From positions 111,658 through 175,657 of the forward strand of contig NZ_FNPC01000007.1 of assembly GCF_900107205.1 (NCBI RefSeq): DNA of 64,000 nt. The letters run 5' to 3'. Shown here piece by piece: positions 1-8,830 of this stretch. Origin of the DNA: Halopenitus persicus (GTDB taxonomy: Archaea; Halobacteriota; Halobacteria; Halobacteriales; Haloferacaceae). The notes beneath the pieces were generated by a model. That model was not told where the DNA came from, made no database searches, and worked only from the letters and a program-made list of their open reading frames with translations. Numbering within the stretch: position 1 is the stretch's first letter; every line of letters begins with the position of its first letter. The translations under genes and the position numbers were made by a program.

Positions 1-182
1 AGCAAGCGGGAAATTTTAAAACTATTGTATCCTACTGATTTTTCCTATCTCTGGAAATACTGGCGAGAAACACAATCTGGAATTGCCTCTTACTTCAGCT
101 AACCACAACACTTCCGCTGATGAATCCAATTTCTATTCGATCATAATCAACTGGTCTTGGACGTTTTACTATCAGTACCCAC

Positions 183-1859
183 ATGGCTATGACCCCCGAG
201 TCACGTCGAACAGTCTTTCGCCAGATCGCCCACCACTCCTATGTCGACTGGCCAACGTATGAGTCCAACCCGCTGTTCGATCGCTCGTCGCTTCCCGCAC
301 TGGAGTCGGATGTCCGCGCCGTCGCAAAAACGTGGTTTCAACAAGACAAACACGAGGCCGTTGAACCATTCGTCCACGCATTACCGATCGAATACGTCCA
401 GTTCGATGCTCATGACCGATACGCAGGTTCGACGAGCTACGAGATGGAGACACTGTTTCGCTTGTTCCTGCTGAAAGAATGCTATGGCTGGGATCATGAG
501 ACTGCCCTCGTCGAATATCTCACCCAGCGTCCCGATCTCTGTGATCAACTTGCCTTAGAGTCGGTGCCGAATCAATCAACCCTGTGGCGCAGCTGGCACC
601 ACCGCTTCACTACTGATCTCCAAGACACCGTCGAGACCGCAGCGCGAACGATTCTCATCAAAGCCCAGAATGCGGGCGTCTCAGTCCCGCGCAAACTGGA
701 CCGACAGAGCCGCAGACATAATAAAGAGAGTCCGAAATCGGATCCTGATGACCAGACCGTATTAGAGCGGGCCAAGACAGTCACTGATCACGTCAGCGAT
801 ATTGTCTTCCCGGCGTTCTCATTGGACCGAGGCGAGGGCTGCGAGATACACGAGAACGCCTACTGGGATCTCCAGACCTATCTCGGACTTCGAGAGAACC
901 TCGCCGTCAATGAGGGCGCTCGGAGCTTCATCCACGAGTCCAATCGGGAACGGACGCCGCTCGGCCACGCCCATCGCGAGCATGTGCGGGACCTCTCCAT
1001 CAAGCAGATACGCGAGATGTACCGCCAAGCCGTGGGTCGCCTCTTGGATCGAGTCGCAGAGACGGAGGAGTTCTTCCGAGCTGGTATCATCGCCATCGAC
1101 ATCACCGAGTCCGACCCGTTCACCGGTGACCGCGCCGGGCACGAAGATGAGATTATCGGGACGAAGGAGAAAACCGACGAATACGCGTACCAGTGGTCGA
1201 CAGTCCAGCTGGTCGGTAACGCTGTCCCACTCGTCCTTGATGCCCGCCCGGTACGGAAAGGCGAGTCACGACTAGAAATAGTGGAGGATTTGCTGGATTC
1301 GGCCGAAGAGCTCGTTCACGTCGATAACCTGCTGATGGACCGGGAGTTCGATAGCCAGCACGTTCTAGAGATGATCAGCCAGCGCGGGCTTTCCTATGTC
1401 GTTCCCAAGCGGGTGCAGACCAGCGAAAAGGCCCAAGCGAAGCGATTGCTCCAGCGTGACCAGGACCGATACGAGACCGACCGGAAGCTCCACCTCGGCA
1501 AGAATGAGTGGCACGAGACGACGCTGATCTACCGCCGGAAAGAAGACTCCGAGCACGACGACCACCGGCAATACTCGGTGTTCATGACGAATTGCGGGAG
1601 TGGGCACCTTACTGAGTACGGGTATCGGTGGGAAATCGAGAGCGGGTACAGATCGATAAAGCGGTTCATGGCGGCGACGACGTCGAAGGATTTCGGGCTA
1701 CGGTTCTTCTACTTCGCGTTCGCGTGTCTCCTGTACTCAATCTGGCGAGCTGTCGATCTGCTCGTGCAGGTTGAGTTGACTGGTGAGTACGAACACTCGC
1801 CGATCGTAACAGCCGACAATACGCTGACGCTGGTGAAGAAGGAAACCGGAACCGGATAG
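183..1859 (+). CDS. IS4-family (ISH8-like) DDE transposase, copy 1
   Basis: A 558-residue cut-and-paste transposase. The DDE triad is visible as D306 (AIDITESDPF), D386 (LLMDREFDSQ) and E486. E486 lies in the IS4 signature Y-x2-R-x3-E-x6-K, read as YGYRWEIESGYRSIK. A hydrophobic stretch rich in F, Y and W follows (FFYFAFACLLYSIW). The length fits the long haloarchaeal IS4 transposases. A second copy lies at 19290-20963 in the same orientation and a C-terminal relic at 15314-15568. Downstream sequence shared by the three copies runs to about 2073 (motif GTAGTCTCAACTTCC near 2035, then AGTTGCGA), so the right end of the element lies there. I could not identify the left terminal repeat in bases 1-182. 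The gene appears intact. Confidence 0.9.
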   Translation: MAMTPESRRTVFRQIAHHSYVDWPTYESNPLFDRSSLPALESDVRAVAKTWFQQDKHEAVEPFVHALPIEYVQFDAHDRYAGSTSYEMETLFRLFLLKECYGWDHETALVEYLTQRPDLCDQLALESVPNQSTLWRSWHHRFTTDLQDTVETAARTILIKAQNAGVSVPRKLDRQSRRHNKESPKSDPDDQTVLERAKTVTDHVSDIVFPAFSLDRGEGCEIHENAYWDLQTYLGLRENLAVNEGARSFIHESNRERTPLGHAHREHVRDLSIKQIREMYRQAVGRLLDRVAETEEFFRAGIIAIDITESDPFTGDRAGHEDEIIGTKEKTDEYAYQWSTVQLVGNAVPLVLDARPVRKGESRLEIVEDLLDSAEELVHVDNLLMDREFDSQHVLEMISQRGLSYVVPKRVQTSEKAQAKRLLQRDQDRYETDRKLHLGKNEWHETTLIYRRKEDSEHDDHRQYSVFMTNCGSGHLTEYGYRWEIESGYRSIKRFMAATTSKDFGLRFFYFAFACLLYSIWRAVDLLVQVELTGEYEHSPIVTADNTLTLVKKETGTG

Positions 1860-2156
1860 CGAGGAGCTCTACCCGTGGTAGCCCGGCGTCTGAGTGGCTA
1901 CGCTGTCGAAAGTCGCGGAAATTCGCGCATATGGTTGGAAGTTCAACAGAATGTGCCGTCTGGAGGGTAATCTGAGTCGGTTTCCGATCACTGAATCGGC
2001 CGAAACCACGCATTATACACCCGCTATACCCGCTGTAGTCTCAACTTCCAACTTCACCAATAGTTGCGACTGCTCGTCTCAATGCATATGATCTGGATGT
2101 CGTATGGTCCCATTTAGGGGACAGTCTGGATAAACTGTTTAGTCGGTTCTCATGGA
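1860..2156. other. IS4 right end and gap before the phn cluster
   Basis: No gene is visible. Bases to about 2073 are the noncoding right end of the IS4-family element, recognised because the downstream flanks of the copies ending at 20963 and 15568 share several blocks with it (GAGTGGC-ACGCTGTC, CGTAGTCTCAACTTCC, AGTTGCGA). The remaining 80 bases precede the 3' end of the leftmost phn-cluster gene and hold nothing I recognise. Confidence 0.6.
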
Positions 2157-2915
2157 CTATGATGTCGGCATGACGCACCGTTCAATATCGGCAACTTGCT
2201 TGAGTTCAAGGACTGCGTAGTCGGGATTAACGGCTGCGATGAGTTCTTCGGCGTGGTCGTGTGGTTGGTGTTGGTCGCTCTCACCGTCGTTGTCGTGTAT
2301 GTGGAGTACTCGTACGTGCTCGTCGATGTGGTCGTGGAATGCCTTCCAACCGTGGCCGCTTACTTTCGCGTGTCCGACATCGAGTGTCACGTCGAGACCG
2401 TCGTTGTCGCGGAGGTGGTCGCGGAAGTCGTCTGGGGTGGTTGTGTATCGACGCTTCGACGCGCTGGGCGGCTGGTTCTCGAGGCAGAGTGGGACACCGA
2501 CATCTGCGGCGTGGGCGGCGCACTCGGCGAGTGATTTACGGGCGTTTTGATAGGCTTTTTCGTGGACGTACGTGGGATAGCGTTCCGGGACCGAGCCGCC
2601 ATGGACGACAACCGCGCCCGCCCCACAGGTGGCTGCGTCGTCGAGCGTTGCCTTCACTTGTTCGACGGCAGCGGCGCGCGATGCATCGTTGAAGCTACCG
2701 AGATTCCAATCACGGAACGGCGCATGTAGGGTTACACTGACTCCGTAGTCGTCCGCGAGTTCACCAAGCATGTCCGCATCTGGTGCGTCCGGGTGACCAT
2801 GTAGGTATTCGCGTTTGAATTCGACGTGGTTGAGACCGAGGGCTGTGATGTGCTCAAGGAATTCTGGGACGGACTCCGTGAAGCGGATGTCCATCGCGGC
2901 GCCGAGTCGTGTCAT
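2157..2915 (-). CDS. Xylose-isomerase-like TIM-barrel metalloenzyme in the C-P lyase operon
   Basis: A 252-residue protein of the sugar phosphate isomerase/epimerase and endonuclease IV superfamily (AP_endonuc_2 type). Candidate metal ligands occur in the order expected for that fold: H64 (TLHAPF), H105 (VVVHGG), E146 (CLENQ), D179 and H182 (LDVGHAK), H205/H207 (LHIHDND), then H216-H221 and E237 (VLELKQ). The ATG at 2915 was chosen because GGAGGT lies 5-6 nt upstream; the open frame runs further but would then overlap phnM. It lies 49 nt behind phnM and is the last gene of the operon. The cluster shows no phnP or phnN, so a role in processing the cyclic ribosyl phosphate released by PhnJ is possible; that is inference from context and fold. 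A plain sugar epimerase is the alternative. Confidence 0.8.
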   Translation of the reverse strand: MTRLGAAMDIRFTESVPEFLEHITALGLNHVEFKREYLHGHPDAPDADMLGELADDYGVSVTLHAPFRDWNLGSFNDASRAAAVEQVKATLDDAATCGAGAVVVHGGSVPERYPTYVHEKAYQNARKSLAECAAHAADVGVPLCLENQPPSASKRRYTTTPDDFRDHLRDNDGLDVTLDVGHAKVSGHGWKAFHDHIDEHVRVLHIHDNDGESDQHQPHDHAEELIAAVNPDYAVLELKQVADIERCVMPTS

Positions 2916-2964
2916 CGACTGACCTCCACTGCGGGAAGCGACTCGCCGACGCCGTGCGTGATTA

Positions 2965-4128
2965 TCATGGAGAGGCCTCCGCGCAGAAGACGTCTTCACC
3001 GGCGACGACTGCGCGTTCGACCGTTGGCATTGGGTCGGGATCGACGACGAGGAGGTCGGCACGAGCGCCGGGTTCGAGTCGGCCACGGTCGTCAAGGCCG
3101 ATGGCGGCTGCGGGGTTGGCGGTGACGCGGGCGACACGCTCGTGGAGTGGTTCGCCGGTGTCGACGAATGGCGCGGCGAGAAGCGATGGTGGGTGGTAGT
3201 CTGCACAGAGGATATCAACGACGCCCGCATCGATCGCGTCGGCGGTCGAGAGGTTGCCCCACTGGCTCCCGCCGCGGACGAGGTTTGGCGCTCCCATGGC
3301 TGTGGTCATTCCCTCTTCTGCGGCGCGATTTGCGGCGTCGAGCGTGACGGGGTACTCGCTGAGTGAGACTCCCTTCTCGGCACGATGGGAGACTTCCTCG
3401 GGATTCTCGTCGTCGTGTGAGGCGACTGTGAGGCCGGCCGCGGTCGCGGCGGCGGTCACGCGCTCGATGCGGTCGTCGAATACGTCGTCAGTGATTTTCT
3501 GTCTGGTTTCGATTATCTCATCGACTTCGCCCTCGTCGAAGCCAGCGTCGTCCATGTACCACTGCTTGAAGCTCTCAACACTCGCGAATTGTCCCTGGCC
3601 TGGGACGTGCGCCATCAGCGATGCCATCACGACGATGTCGCGATCGATGATTTCGCAGACAGCTTCCACACAGCCCGGATCGGTGAGTTCACAGCGAGCA
3701 TGAATCCGATGATCGGCGAGTAGGTCGTCATTCGCCGCGACCATATCGACGATGTCGCGCGCGAGATCAGTGGAGCGATCGTCCTCGGGTGCGTCTTGGA
3801 AGCTGACCGCGTGACATTTCGTAGTGACGCCGGCCGCGACGTTCGCGCGGTCGGCGGCGTCGAGTGCAAGCGAATCGGCTGTTCGAGCGCCGGAACGTGG
3901 AAAGACGTGGTCTTCGATATCGTCGCCATGTAAGTCGATGAGGCCGGGAAGGATGTAGCGGCCATCTGCGTCAACAACCGTGTCGGCGTCCGTCTGGCCA
4001 GTTTGGTTTGTGGTAATGGCTGCGATTCGATTGTCCACGGCCGTCACGTCGCCTTCGATGACGCCGTTGGGTGTGACGATTTGACCATTCGTGATTGCGA
4101 GTGTCGCGACGGATTGCTGGCGACTCAC
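2965..4128 (-). CDS. phnM: PhnM, alpha-D-ribose 1-methylphosphonate 5-triphosphate diphosphatase
   Basis: A 387-residue amidohydrolase. In the C-P lyase pathway PhnM removes pyrophosphate from ribosyl phosphonate triphosphate to give the substrate of PhnJ. The metal-site opening is visible as LIDLHGDDIEDH (H67, E72, H74), with later metal-region segments CHAVSF, VASHDDEN and CADYHPPSLL. The C-terminal strand GARADLLVVDPD is typical of the amidohydrolase beta-sandwich. The start overlaps the phnL stop by 4 bp (ATGA), showing translational coupling. Length matches the family. Cytoplasmic. Confidence 0.95.
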   Translation of the reverse strand: MSRQQSVATLAITNGQIVTPNGVIEGDVTAVDNRIAAITTNQTGQTDADTVVDADGRYILPGLIDLHGDDIEDHVFPRSGARTADSLALDAADRANVAAGVTTKCHAVSFQDAPEDDRSTDLARDIVDMVAANDDLLADHRIHARCELTDPGCVEAVCEIIDRDIVVMASLMAHVPGQGQFASVESFKQWYMDDAGFDEGEVDEIIETRQKITDDVFDDRIERVTAAATAAGLTVASHDDENPEEVSHRAEKGVSLSEYPVTLDAANRAAEEGMTTAMGAPNLVRGGSQWGNLSTADAIDAGVVDILCADYHPPSLLAAPFVDTGEPLHERVARVTANPAAAIGLDDRGRLEPGARADLLVVDPDPMPTVERAVVAGEDVFCAEASP

Positions 4129-4877
4129 GTCGATTCACCCCCGGTTGGGCGGACATCAACGACGCGCGCGTCGTCTATCGTGAGGACGCGATCAGCGACG
4201 CGCTCAACGACATCGTGGTTATGGAAGACGCCGACGACGGCCGTGTCGTCGCCGAGGTAGTCACGGAGAAGCTTCAGGGCATGCTCGCGGGTCTCCGGGT
4301 CGAGGGCACTCGTCGGCTCGTCGAGCAACAGTAGTCGTGGGCGTGGCGCGATGCCGCGAGCAAAATTTACGCGTTGGCGCTCACCGCCACTGAATGTCGC
4401 TGGATAGGCGTCGAAAAGCTCGCGTGGGAGTTGGAGGCGTTCAAGGAGGCCGCGTGCGGTTTCACGCGCTTGTTCGGGTGAGCTACCGGACTCACGGAGC
4501 GGTCGTGCGACGACGTCCACCGCGGGGACGCGCGGGATCTCGCGGAGGAACTGCGAGACGTAGCCGACATCCGTTCCGCGCAGCGAGAGGATGGTACGTT
4601 CATTACAGGTCGCCAAGTCGACGACGCTGTCGCCCGTATCATATTCGATGGTGCCGTCAGTCGGCTCGTAGGTCCGATGGAGACACTTCAGCAGTGAGGA
4701 TTTCCCGCTGCCGGATTCGCCGACGACAGCGAGGAACTCGCCGGCTGCAACGTCGAATTCCACGCTGTCAAGGCCGACGACTTCGCGGCCGTCGACGACG
4801 TGCATCTGGAAGCGTTTCGAGAGGTCGGTGACGGCAAGCCGCGGCTGCTCGCCGTCGCTGTTTGTGGACGTGCTCAT
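4125..4877 (-). CDS. phnL: PhnL, ABC-type ATPase of the C-P lyase system
   Basis: A 250-residue ABC ATPase. Walker A is VVGESGSGKS (K59), the signature is FSGGERQRVNFARGI, and Walker B is LLLLDEPTSALD. The sequence HRTYEPTDGTIEYD and the position between phnK and phnM identify PhnL rather than a transporter ATPase. With PhnG, PhnH and PhnI it takes part in forming ribose 1-phosphonate 5-triphosphate from ATP and phosphonate. The start overlaps phnK by 4 bp and the stop overlaps phnM by 4 bp. Confidence 0.93.
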   Translation of the reverse strand: MSTSTNSDGEQPRLAVTDLSKRFQMHVVDGREVVGLDSVEFDVAAGEFLAVVGESGSGKSSLLKCLHRTYEPTDGTIEYDTGDSVVDLATCNERTILSLRGTDVGYVSQFLREIPRVPAVDVVARPLRESGSSPEQARETARGLLERLQLPRELFDAYPATFSGGERQRVNFARGIAPRPRLLLLDEPTSALDPETREHALKLLRDYLGDDTAVVGVFHNHDVVERVADRVLTIDDARVVDVRPTGGEST

Positions 4878-5692
4878 ATTATTGAATTGATGAGAGTTTG
4901 GGTGTATTCGTGATGTGGATCTTCCATGACGCGGTCCGTGAGGCCGGCTTCAACGATGCGGCCCTGCCGCATGACGAGCACGCGGTCAGCAAGCAAGCGG
5001 ACGACACTGAGGTCGTGACTCACGACGACGGTCGCGACATCTTGCTCGCGTTGCAGGCGTCGGAAAGTGTCGAGGACACGCGCCTGTACACTTACATCGA
5101 GGCCGGTTGTCGGCTCGTCTAGCACGACCAGCCCGGGGTCATTCGCGATGGCTTTCGCGATTTGGACGCGGCGCTGCATCCCACCGCTGTACGTTTCGGC
5201 GGAGTCGTCCATTCGGTCAACCGGGACTTCGGTTTCCTCGAAAAGTCCGCGGACGCGTGAGCGGATATCACCGTAGTGGCGCCAGCCTGCGGAGAGCAGT
5301 TTCTCCGCGACATTTCCCCCGCCTGTGAACGAGAGGTTGAGGCCGTCGTGGACGTGCTGGTGGACCATGCCAAGGTGTTCGTCTCGAATCTCGCGGCGGC
5401 GTTGATAGTCTGCGTCAAGGACGTCGCCGTGACCGCGAATCGTGGCGGTCCCGGCTGTTGCGTCCGCATCGAGTGCGAGTATCTCTGCGACGCTTGACTT
5501 CCCGCTGCCGGATTCCCCGACGATACCAAGGACTTCGCCGTCGCGAACCTCAAAGGAGACATCCGCACATGCAACGACGCTGTCACACTCTGGACAGCGA
5601 TTTCGATCGTACTCGGGGCCGGTCGTAGCGAGACATGCCGAACAGCCCTCTCCGTAGACTTTCGTCAAGCCATCAGCGTCGAGAAAAGTCAA
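4874..5692 (-). CDS. phnK: PhnK, ABC-type ATPase of the C-P lyase core, with a CxxC-CxxC insert
   Basis: A 272-residue ABC ATPase. Walker A is GESGSGKSS (residues 59-67), the signature is YSGGMQRRVQIAKAI and Walker B is LVVLDEPTTGLD. In Escherichia coli PhnK binds the PhnGHIJ core near PhnJ. Residues 17-36 carry C-x2-C-x12-C-x2-C (C17, C20, C33, C36) between the first strand and Walker A, a zinc-knuckle-like insert absent from E. coli PhnK as I recall it. The start overlaps phnJ by 4 bp and the stop overlaps phnL by 4 bp. The C-terminal segment EDPHHEYTQTLINSII resembles oligopeptide-transporter ATPases, as usual for PhnK. Confidence 0.93.
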   Translation of the reverse strand: MTFLDADGLTKVYGEGCSACLATTGPEYDRNRCPECDSVVACADVSFEVRDGEVLGIVGESGSGKSSVAEILALDADATAGTATIRGHGDVLDADYQRRREIRDEHLGMVHQHVHDGLNLSFTGGGNVAEKLLSAGWRHYGDIRSRVRGLFEETEVPVDRMDDSAETYSGGMQRRVQIAKAIANDPGLVVLDEPTTGLDVSVQARVLDTFRRLQREQDVATVVVSHDLSVVRLLADRVLVMRQGRIVEAGLTDRVMEDPHHEYTQTLINSII

Positions 5693-6678
5693 ATATCTTC
5701 ACCCCCGTCGCCGACAAAACCGTTCGGGTCGATACCCGTTCCCGGACCCCATGCGATATCCGAACGCTCCAGATGGTCGTCCTTGGCACAATCGGAGTTG
5801 CGCTGGCGTTTCTCGCAAAAACTCGTGTCATTGCAGGCGAAGCGGCGTTCGCCGTCCTCGCCCTCGACTTCCGTGAGGAACGTGTCGGTGCTCCCGCAGG
5901 CGTCGCAAGCCTCCTCGTCGAAGTGTTCGACGCGGAACGAGCGATCCTCGAACGCGAGCGGCTCGACGTCTGTGTGTGGTGGGATCGCGTAGATACGGGC
6001 TTCGCGGCCCGCGGCGAAAACAAAGAGATTGTCCGCGTCGTGGAGCTTCGGGACGTCCCAGCGCGGAATCGGCGATGGGTCCATGAGATAGCGGCCCTCA
6101 ACCATTACGGGATAGCGGGCACCGATGTCCACTTCGCCCCACTGGACGACGCTCTCGTAGAGCGCAACCCACATTTTGCTGTAGTCTGCGTGCGCGTGAC
6201 GAGTCCGATTTCGGTCGTCGCTTCCGTCGACGCGCCGGAGTGCGTCCGTCACCGGGACCTGGAGAACGAGAATCTGATCGTCGGTTAGTACCTCTTCGGG
6301 AATCCGATGCCGGGTCTGAATCACGGATGCCGCCGTAGTGTCCGTCGTCGTCTCGATGTCCGCCGTTGTCTCCGCGAGCCGTCGAATGTTCGCGGCGTTG
6401 ACGGACGCGTCACTCCCTTGGTCAATAACCTTGAAGACGTCGTCGGGGCCGAGCAGGGAGAGCGACGCCTGAATCCCGCCAGTCCCCCAGCCGCGTGCAA
6501 GCGGCATCGCCCGAGACGCGTACGGGACTTGGTGACCAGGAATCGAGATTGCCTTCAGCGTCGCACGTCGCACCTCACGCTTCGTATGCTCGTCGAGGTA
6601 CGCGTAATTATACCCTTCCAAGCCCTCCGAGGACGGGTCGTGAAGTTCTTCAAGCGACTCGGGTTCGGCGTCAGTCAT
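5689..6678 (-). CDS. phnJ: PhnJ, radical SAM C-P lyase
   Basis: The catalytic subunit that cleaves the carbon-phosphorus bond of 5-phosphoribosyl 1-phosphonate by radical SAM chemistry, giving methane or another alkane and a cyclic ribosyl phosphate. The diagnostic cysteine cluster is present near the C-terminus: C-x2-C followed by FACNDTSFC, at about C258, C261, C282 and C288 counting from the ATG at 6678. This spacing matches the family's iron-sulfur and thiyl cysteines. The ATG at 6678 is preferred over a GTG at 6684 because GGAGGT lies 8 nt upstream of it; the GTG would have only a 2-nt gap. The start overlaps phnI by 8 bp. Confidence 0.97.
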   Translation of the reverse strand: MTDAEPESLEELHDPSSEGLEGYNYAYLDEHTKREVRRATLKAISIPGHQVPYASRAMPLARGWGTGGIQASLSLLGPDDVFKVIDQGSDASVNAANIRRLAETTADIETTTDTTAASVIQTRHRIPEEVLTDDQILVLQVPVTDALRRVDGSDDRNRTRHAHADYSKMWVALYESVVQWGEVDIGARYPVMVEGRYLMDPSPIPRWDVPKLHDADNLFVFAAGREARIYAIPPHTDVEPLAFEDRSFRVEHFDEEACDACGSTDTFLTEVEGEDGERRFACNDTSFCEKRQRNSDCAKDDHLERSDIAWGPGTGIDPNGFVGDGGEDI

Positions 6679-7816
6679 CGCCACCCACCTCCGCGAGCTC
6701 GGCGTCGACCTTCTCGTCCGTCGTGGTGTCGCGCTCCTGGATGGAGCGCACCCGGTCGAGGATGCTTTGGAAAGTCACGTAATGTGGGAGTTTCAGGTGT
6801 TCGATGAAGCCGAATGAGTCGAGGCCGTCAACGACATCAAGGACGAACTCAGCGTCCTCAGCGGGCGCGTCGCCGTCGAGTTGGATGGACGCATCAAGCA
6901 TTGTCATCCCGATGGCCTTGCGTTCGTTCCGACCAAACGTCACACCGTAGCCAAACGCGAAGCGCGCCTCATCTCGCGTCTCGTACGCAGGAACGACGCC
7001 CTGACACTCTGAAACGTCCGTCCCAGGGAGCGTCGCCGTTTCACCCGTGTAGGGATGCTTGACTCGCAGCGGGAGGCTACCAACGCGGACCTCGGCGAGC
7101 GTCGGATGTACCTGGCCGTAGCCCCGTAGCGCGCTGTAGCCCAGTGCTGTTACCGCACCTGTTTCGCCACGTGAGAGCTCTTGGAGGATTGCATCCCGCG
7201 GTGCCGGATGGGACAGCGGTTCTCGCGTTGTGTCCTGTGGTCCGTCCTCCACGTGGTCGTCGATGGCCGCCGTCTCCGGGTCGGCGACAAGTTCCTCCTC
7301 GCGAAGCAAGTCGACGACACCCGCGAGCGACCCGGGCTCCTCGTCGTTGATGTCAACGTCGTGTTCAGGATCGAGGTCCCATGCGTCGATCGGGTTGACG
7401 GGGTCGTCCTCGCCGTCAAGGTCGAAGTCGAGGAGTCGCTGTGTGTAGTCCTTCGTCCCGCCTAAGATCTGGCCACCGGGGACATCCTTGAACGCCGGAG
7501 AGACGCGTCGCTCTACGTCGAGCGCGTCCGTGCTTGGCGCCTCAGCGTACCCCCAGAGCTCTAGCGTGGAGCGGTAGGCACGCAGGAGGAACGCCGCCTC
7601 GACAGCATCACCCTGCGCCTGCTTGATGGCGAGCGCCGCGAGTCGCGGGGCGTACAGCCCGCTTTCTCCCATCACCTGTCCGGTGAGGCGGCCGAACTGA
7701 TCGGCGACTTGGTCGACAGAAACCGTGTCACTCTCACCCTCGATGCGCGTCTTCTCGTAGAGGTCCTCCGCACGTCTGATGACGTCCTCGCCGGCAGAAA
7801 CCGCGACATACCCCAT
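6671..7816 (-). CDS. phnI: PhnI, nucleosidase-like subunit of the C-P lyase core
   Basis: A 381-residue protein starting MGYVAVSAGEDVIRRAEDL, matching the conserved PhnI opening. It carries family segments QVADQFGRLTGQVMGESGLY and ALGYSALRGYGQVHPTLAEVRVG, and a C-terminal half ending in the conserved LPHYVTFQSILDRVR stretch. PhnI exchanges the purine base of ATP for phosphonate, with PhnG, PhnH and PhnL. The ATG at 7816 has GGAGGT 8 nt upstream, so it is preferred to an upstream in-frame start. One base separates it from the phnH stop. Confidence 0.95.
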   Translation of the reverse strand: MGYVAVSAGEDVIRRAEDLYEKTRIEGESDTVSVDQVADQFGRLTGQVMGESGLYAPRLAALAIKQAQGDAVEAAFLLRAYRSTLELWGYAEAPSTDALDVERRVSPAFKDVPGGQILGGTKDYTQRLLDFDLDGEDDPVNPIDAWDLDPEHDVDINDEEPGSLAGVVDLLREEELVADPETAAIDDHVEDGPQDTTREPLSHPAPRDAILQELSRGETGAVTALGYSALRGYGQVHPTLAEVRVGSLPLRVKHPYTGETATLPGTDVSECQGVVPAYETRDEARFAFGYGVTFGRNERKAIGMTMLDASIQLDGDAPAEDAEFVLDVVDGLDSFGFIEHLKLPHYVTFQSILDRVRSIQERDTTTDEKVDAELAEVGGDD

Positions 7817-7817
7817 T

Positions 7818-8375
7818 TCACGCCACCTCCTCAACGGTGAGGTTCACCGACCGCGGGAATGCGACCAGATGGGTTCCGTCGGTCACGTAGGCGTCGATGC
7901 CACGCGGGTAGTCGCTCTGCGCATCCACGAGGGCCACGAGTTCAGCCGGCGGGAGCGCCACTGCGACTCTCCGCTCGCCCGGTACTCCCGGGCCGGAGAC
8001 GGTAACGTTGGTCGCTGCATCCGACGGCGTCGAGACTGTGTCGACGCGATAGAGGACGGTCGCGCCCTCGCTTGGTTCCTTGAGCGTACCGCGCGACGCG
8101 TCCGTGATTGCGCCGTCAGTGCTCCCGTGCACGTGGATGATGTCCGCCGTTTCGAGCGATGCCGCGACGTAACGCCCCTCGTCGGAGAGTGTCTCCCGAA
8201 CGGCATCGTCGTCCGTGTGGAGCGCAGTCTCCTCATCGACAAGCGTCAGCAACACCGTCCGATCGGCGGGCGATGGTGTAACTTCGTGGATAGTGCCGGG
8301 GTGACTCGTCGAATCGACGAGTGCTCGATAGCACGCTTGCGTGTCGTGCACGCGGTCAAAATCATGAATACTCAT
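7818..8375 (-). CDS. phnH: PhnH, C-P lyase core subunit
   Basis: A 185-residue PhnH protein. Conserved stretches are ACYRALVDSTSHPGTIHEV near the N-terminus, TVLLTLVDEETALHT, PSEGATVLYRVD, VSGPGVPGE, and the C-terminal YPRGIDAYVTDGTHLVAFPRS. In E. coli PhnH is a homodimer within the PhnGHIJ complex and lacks obvious catalytic residues. It overlaps phnG by 4 bp and is one base from phnI, so the three core subunits are translationally coupled. Confidence 0.95.
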   Translation of the reverse strand: MSIHDFDRVHDTQACYRALVDSTSHPGTIHEVTPSPADRTVLLTLVDEETALHTDDDAVRETLSDEGRYVAASLETADIIHVHGSTDGAITDASRGTLKEPSEGATVLYRVDTVSTPSDAATNVTVSGPGVPGERRVAVALPPAELVALVDAQSDYPRGIDAYVTDGTHLVAFPRSVNLTVEEVA

Positions 8376-8830
8376 GCGGGGTCCTCCATCACATCAAAGT
8401 CGACCGTCGTCGCCCGACTCTCTGCCCATGCACGTTGGCGGCGCTCGGCGCGGTTGGCGGCGTCGTCAGCGAGCGCCGCGCGGAGATCCCTACTTACAGG
8501 GTGGTCGGCCGCGACCGCGGCGTCAACGACTGCACCCGCGAGCGCCTTCCTCTCGGCCTTCCCGGGTACCATCGCAAATCCCTTCACGTCGCTGAGTTCA
8601 ACTTCGGAAGTCGTCACCAGTACCTCCCCAAGATTGAACGGTTGTCCGGAGACCGGGTCCGTCGCTCGCTGCATCACCAGCTTCGGCGACGGGGACTGCA
8701 CAACTCGGACGTCAGTCTCGCCGTCGAGAACTGCTTCGGCCCCGTCAAGCAGCGTTGCTGTCTCGCTGGCGGCGATTCGCTCGAAGCGTGCCGTTCGGTC
8801 TTCGAGGGTAGTCTCGTCTGTGTCGTTCAC
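8372..8830 (-). CDS. phnG: PhnG, C-P lyase core subunit
   Basis: The first gene of the C-P lyase operon, 152 residues. Family features are the early helix with ARFERIAASETATLLDGAE, the central FNLGEVLVTTSEVEL, KGFAMVPGKAERKALAGAVVDA, and the C-terminal ESRATTVDFDVM. The frame starts with GTG at 8830 without a clear Shine-Dalgarno, so it may be read from a very short leader, as is common for first genes in haloarchaea. PhnG acts with PhnI in the base-exchange step. Confidence 0.93.
   Translation of the reverse strand: MNDTDETTLEDRTARFERIAASETATLLDGAEAVLDGETDVRVVQSPSPKLVMQRATDPVSGQPFNLGEVLVTTSEVELSDVKGFAMVPGKAERKALAGAVVDAAVAADHPVSRDLRAALADDAANRAERRQRAWAESRATTVDFDVMEDPA

Noticed and set aside
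1..182. A left terminal inverted repeat for the first IS4 copy
   Set aside because: I compared this stretch with the complement of the shared right end and with the region before 19290 and found no convincing match.
2261..2692. Several open frames on the plus strand opposite the phn operon, some over 140 codons
   Set aside because: They are Arg/Ser/Cys-rich, lack family motifs and ribosome sites, and arise from high G+C codon bias opposite well-supported phn genes.
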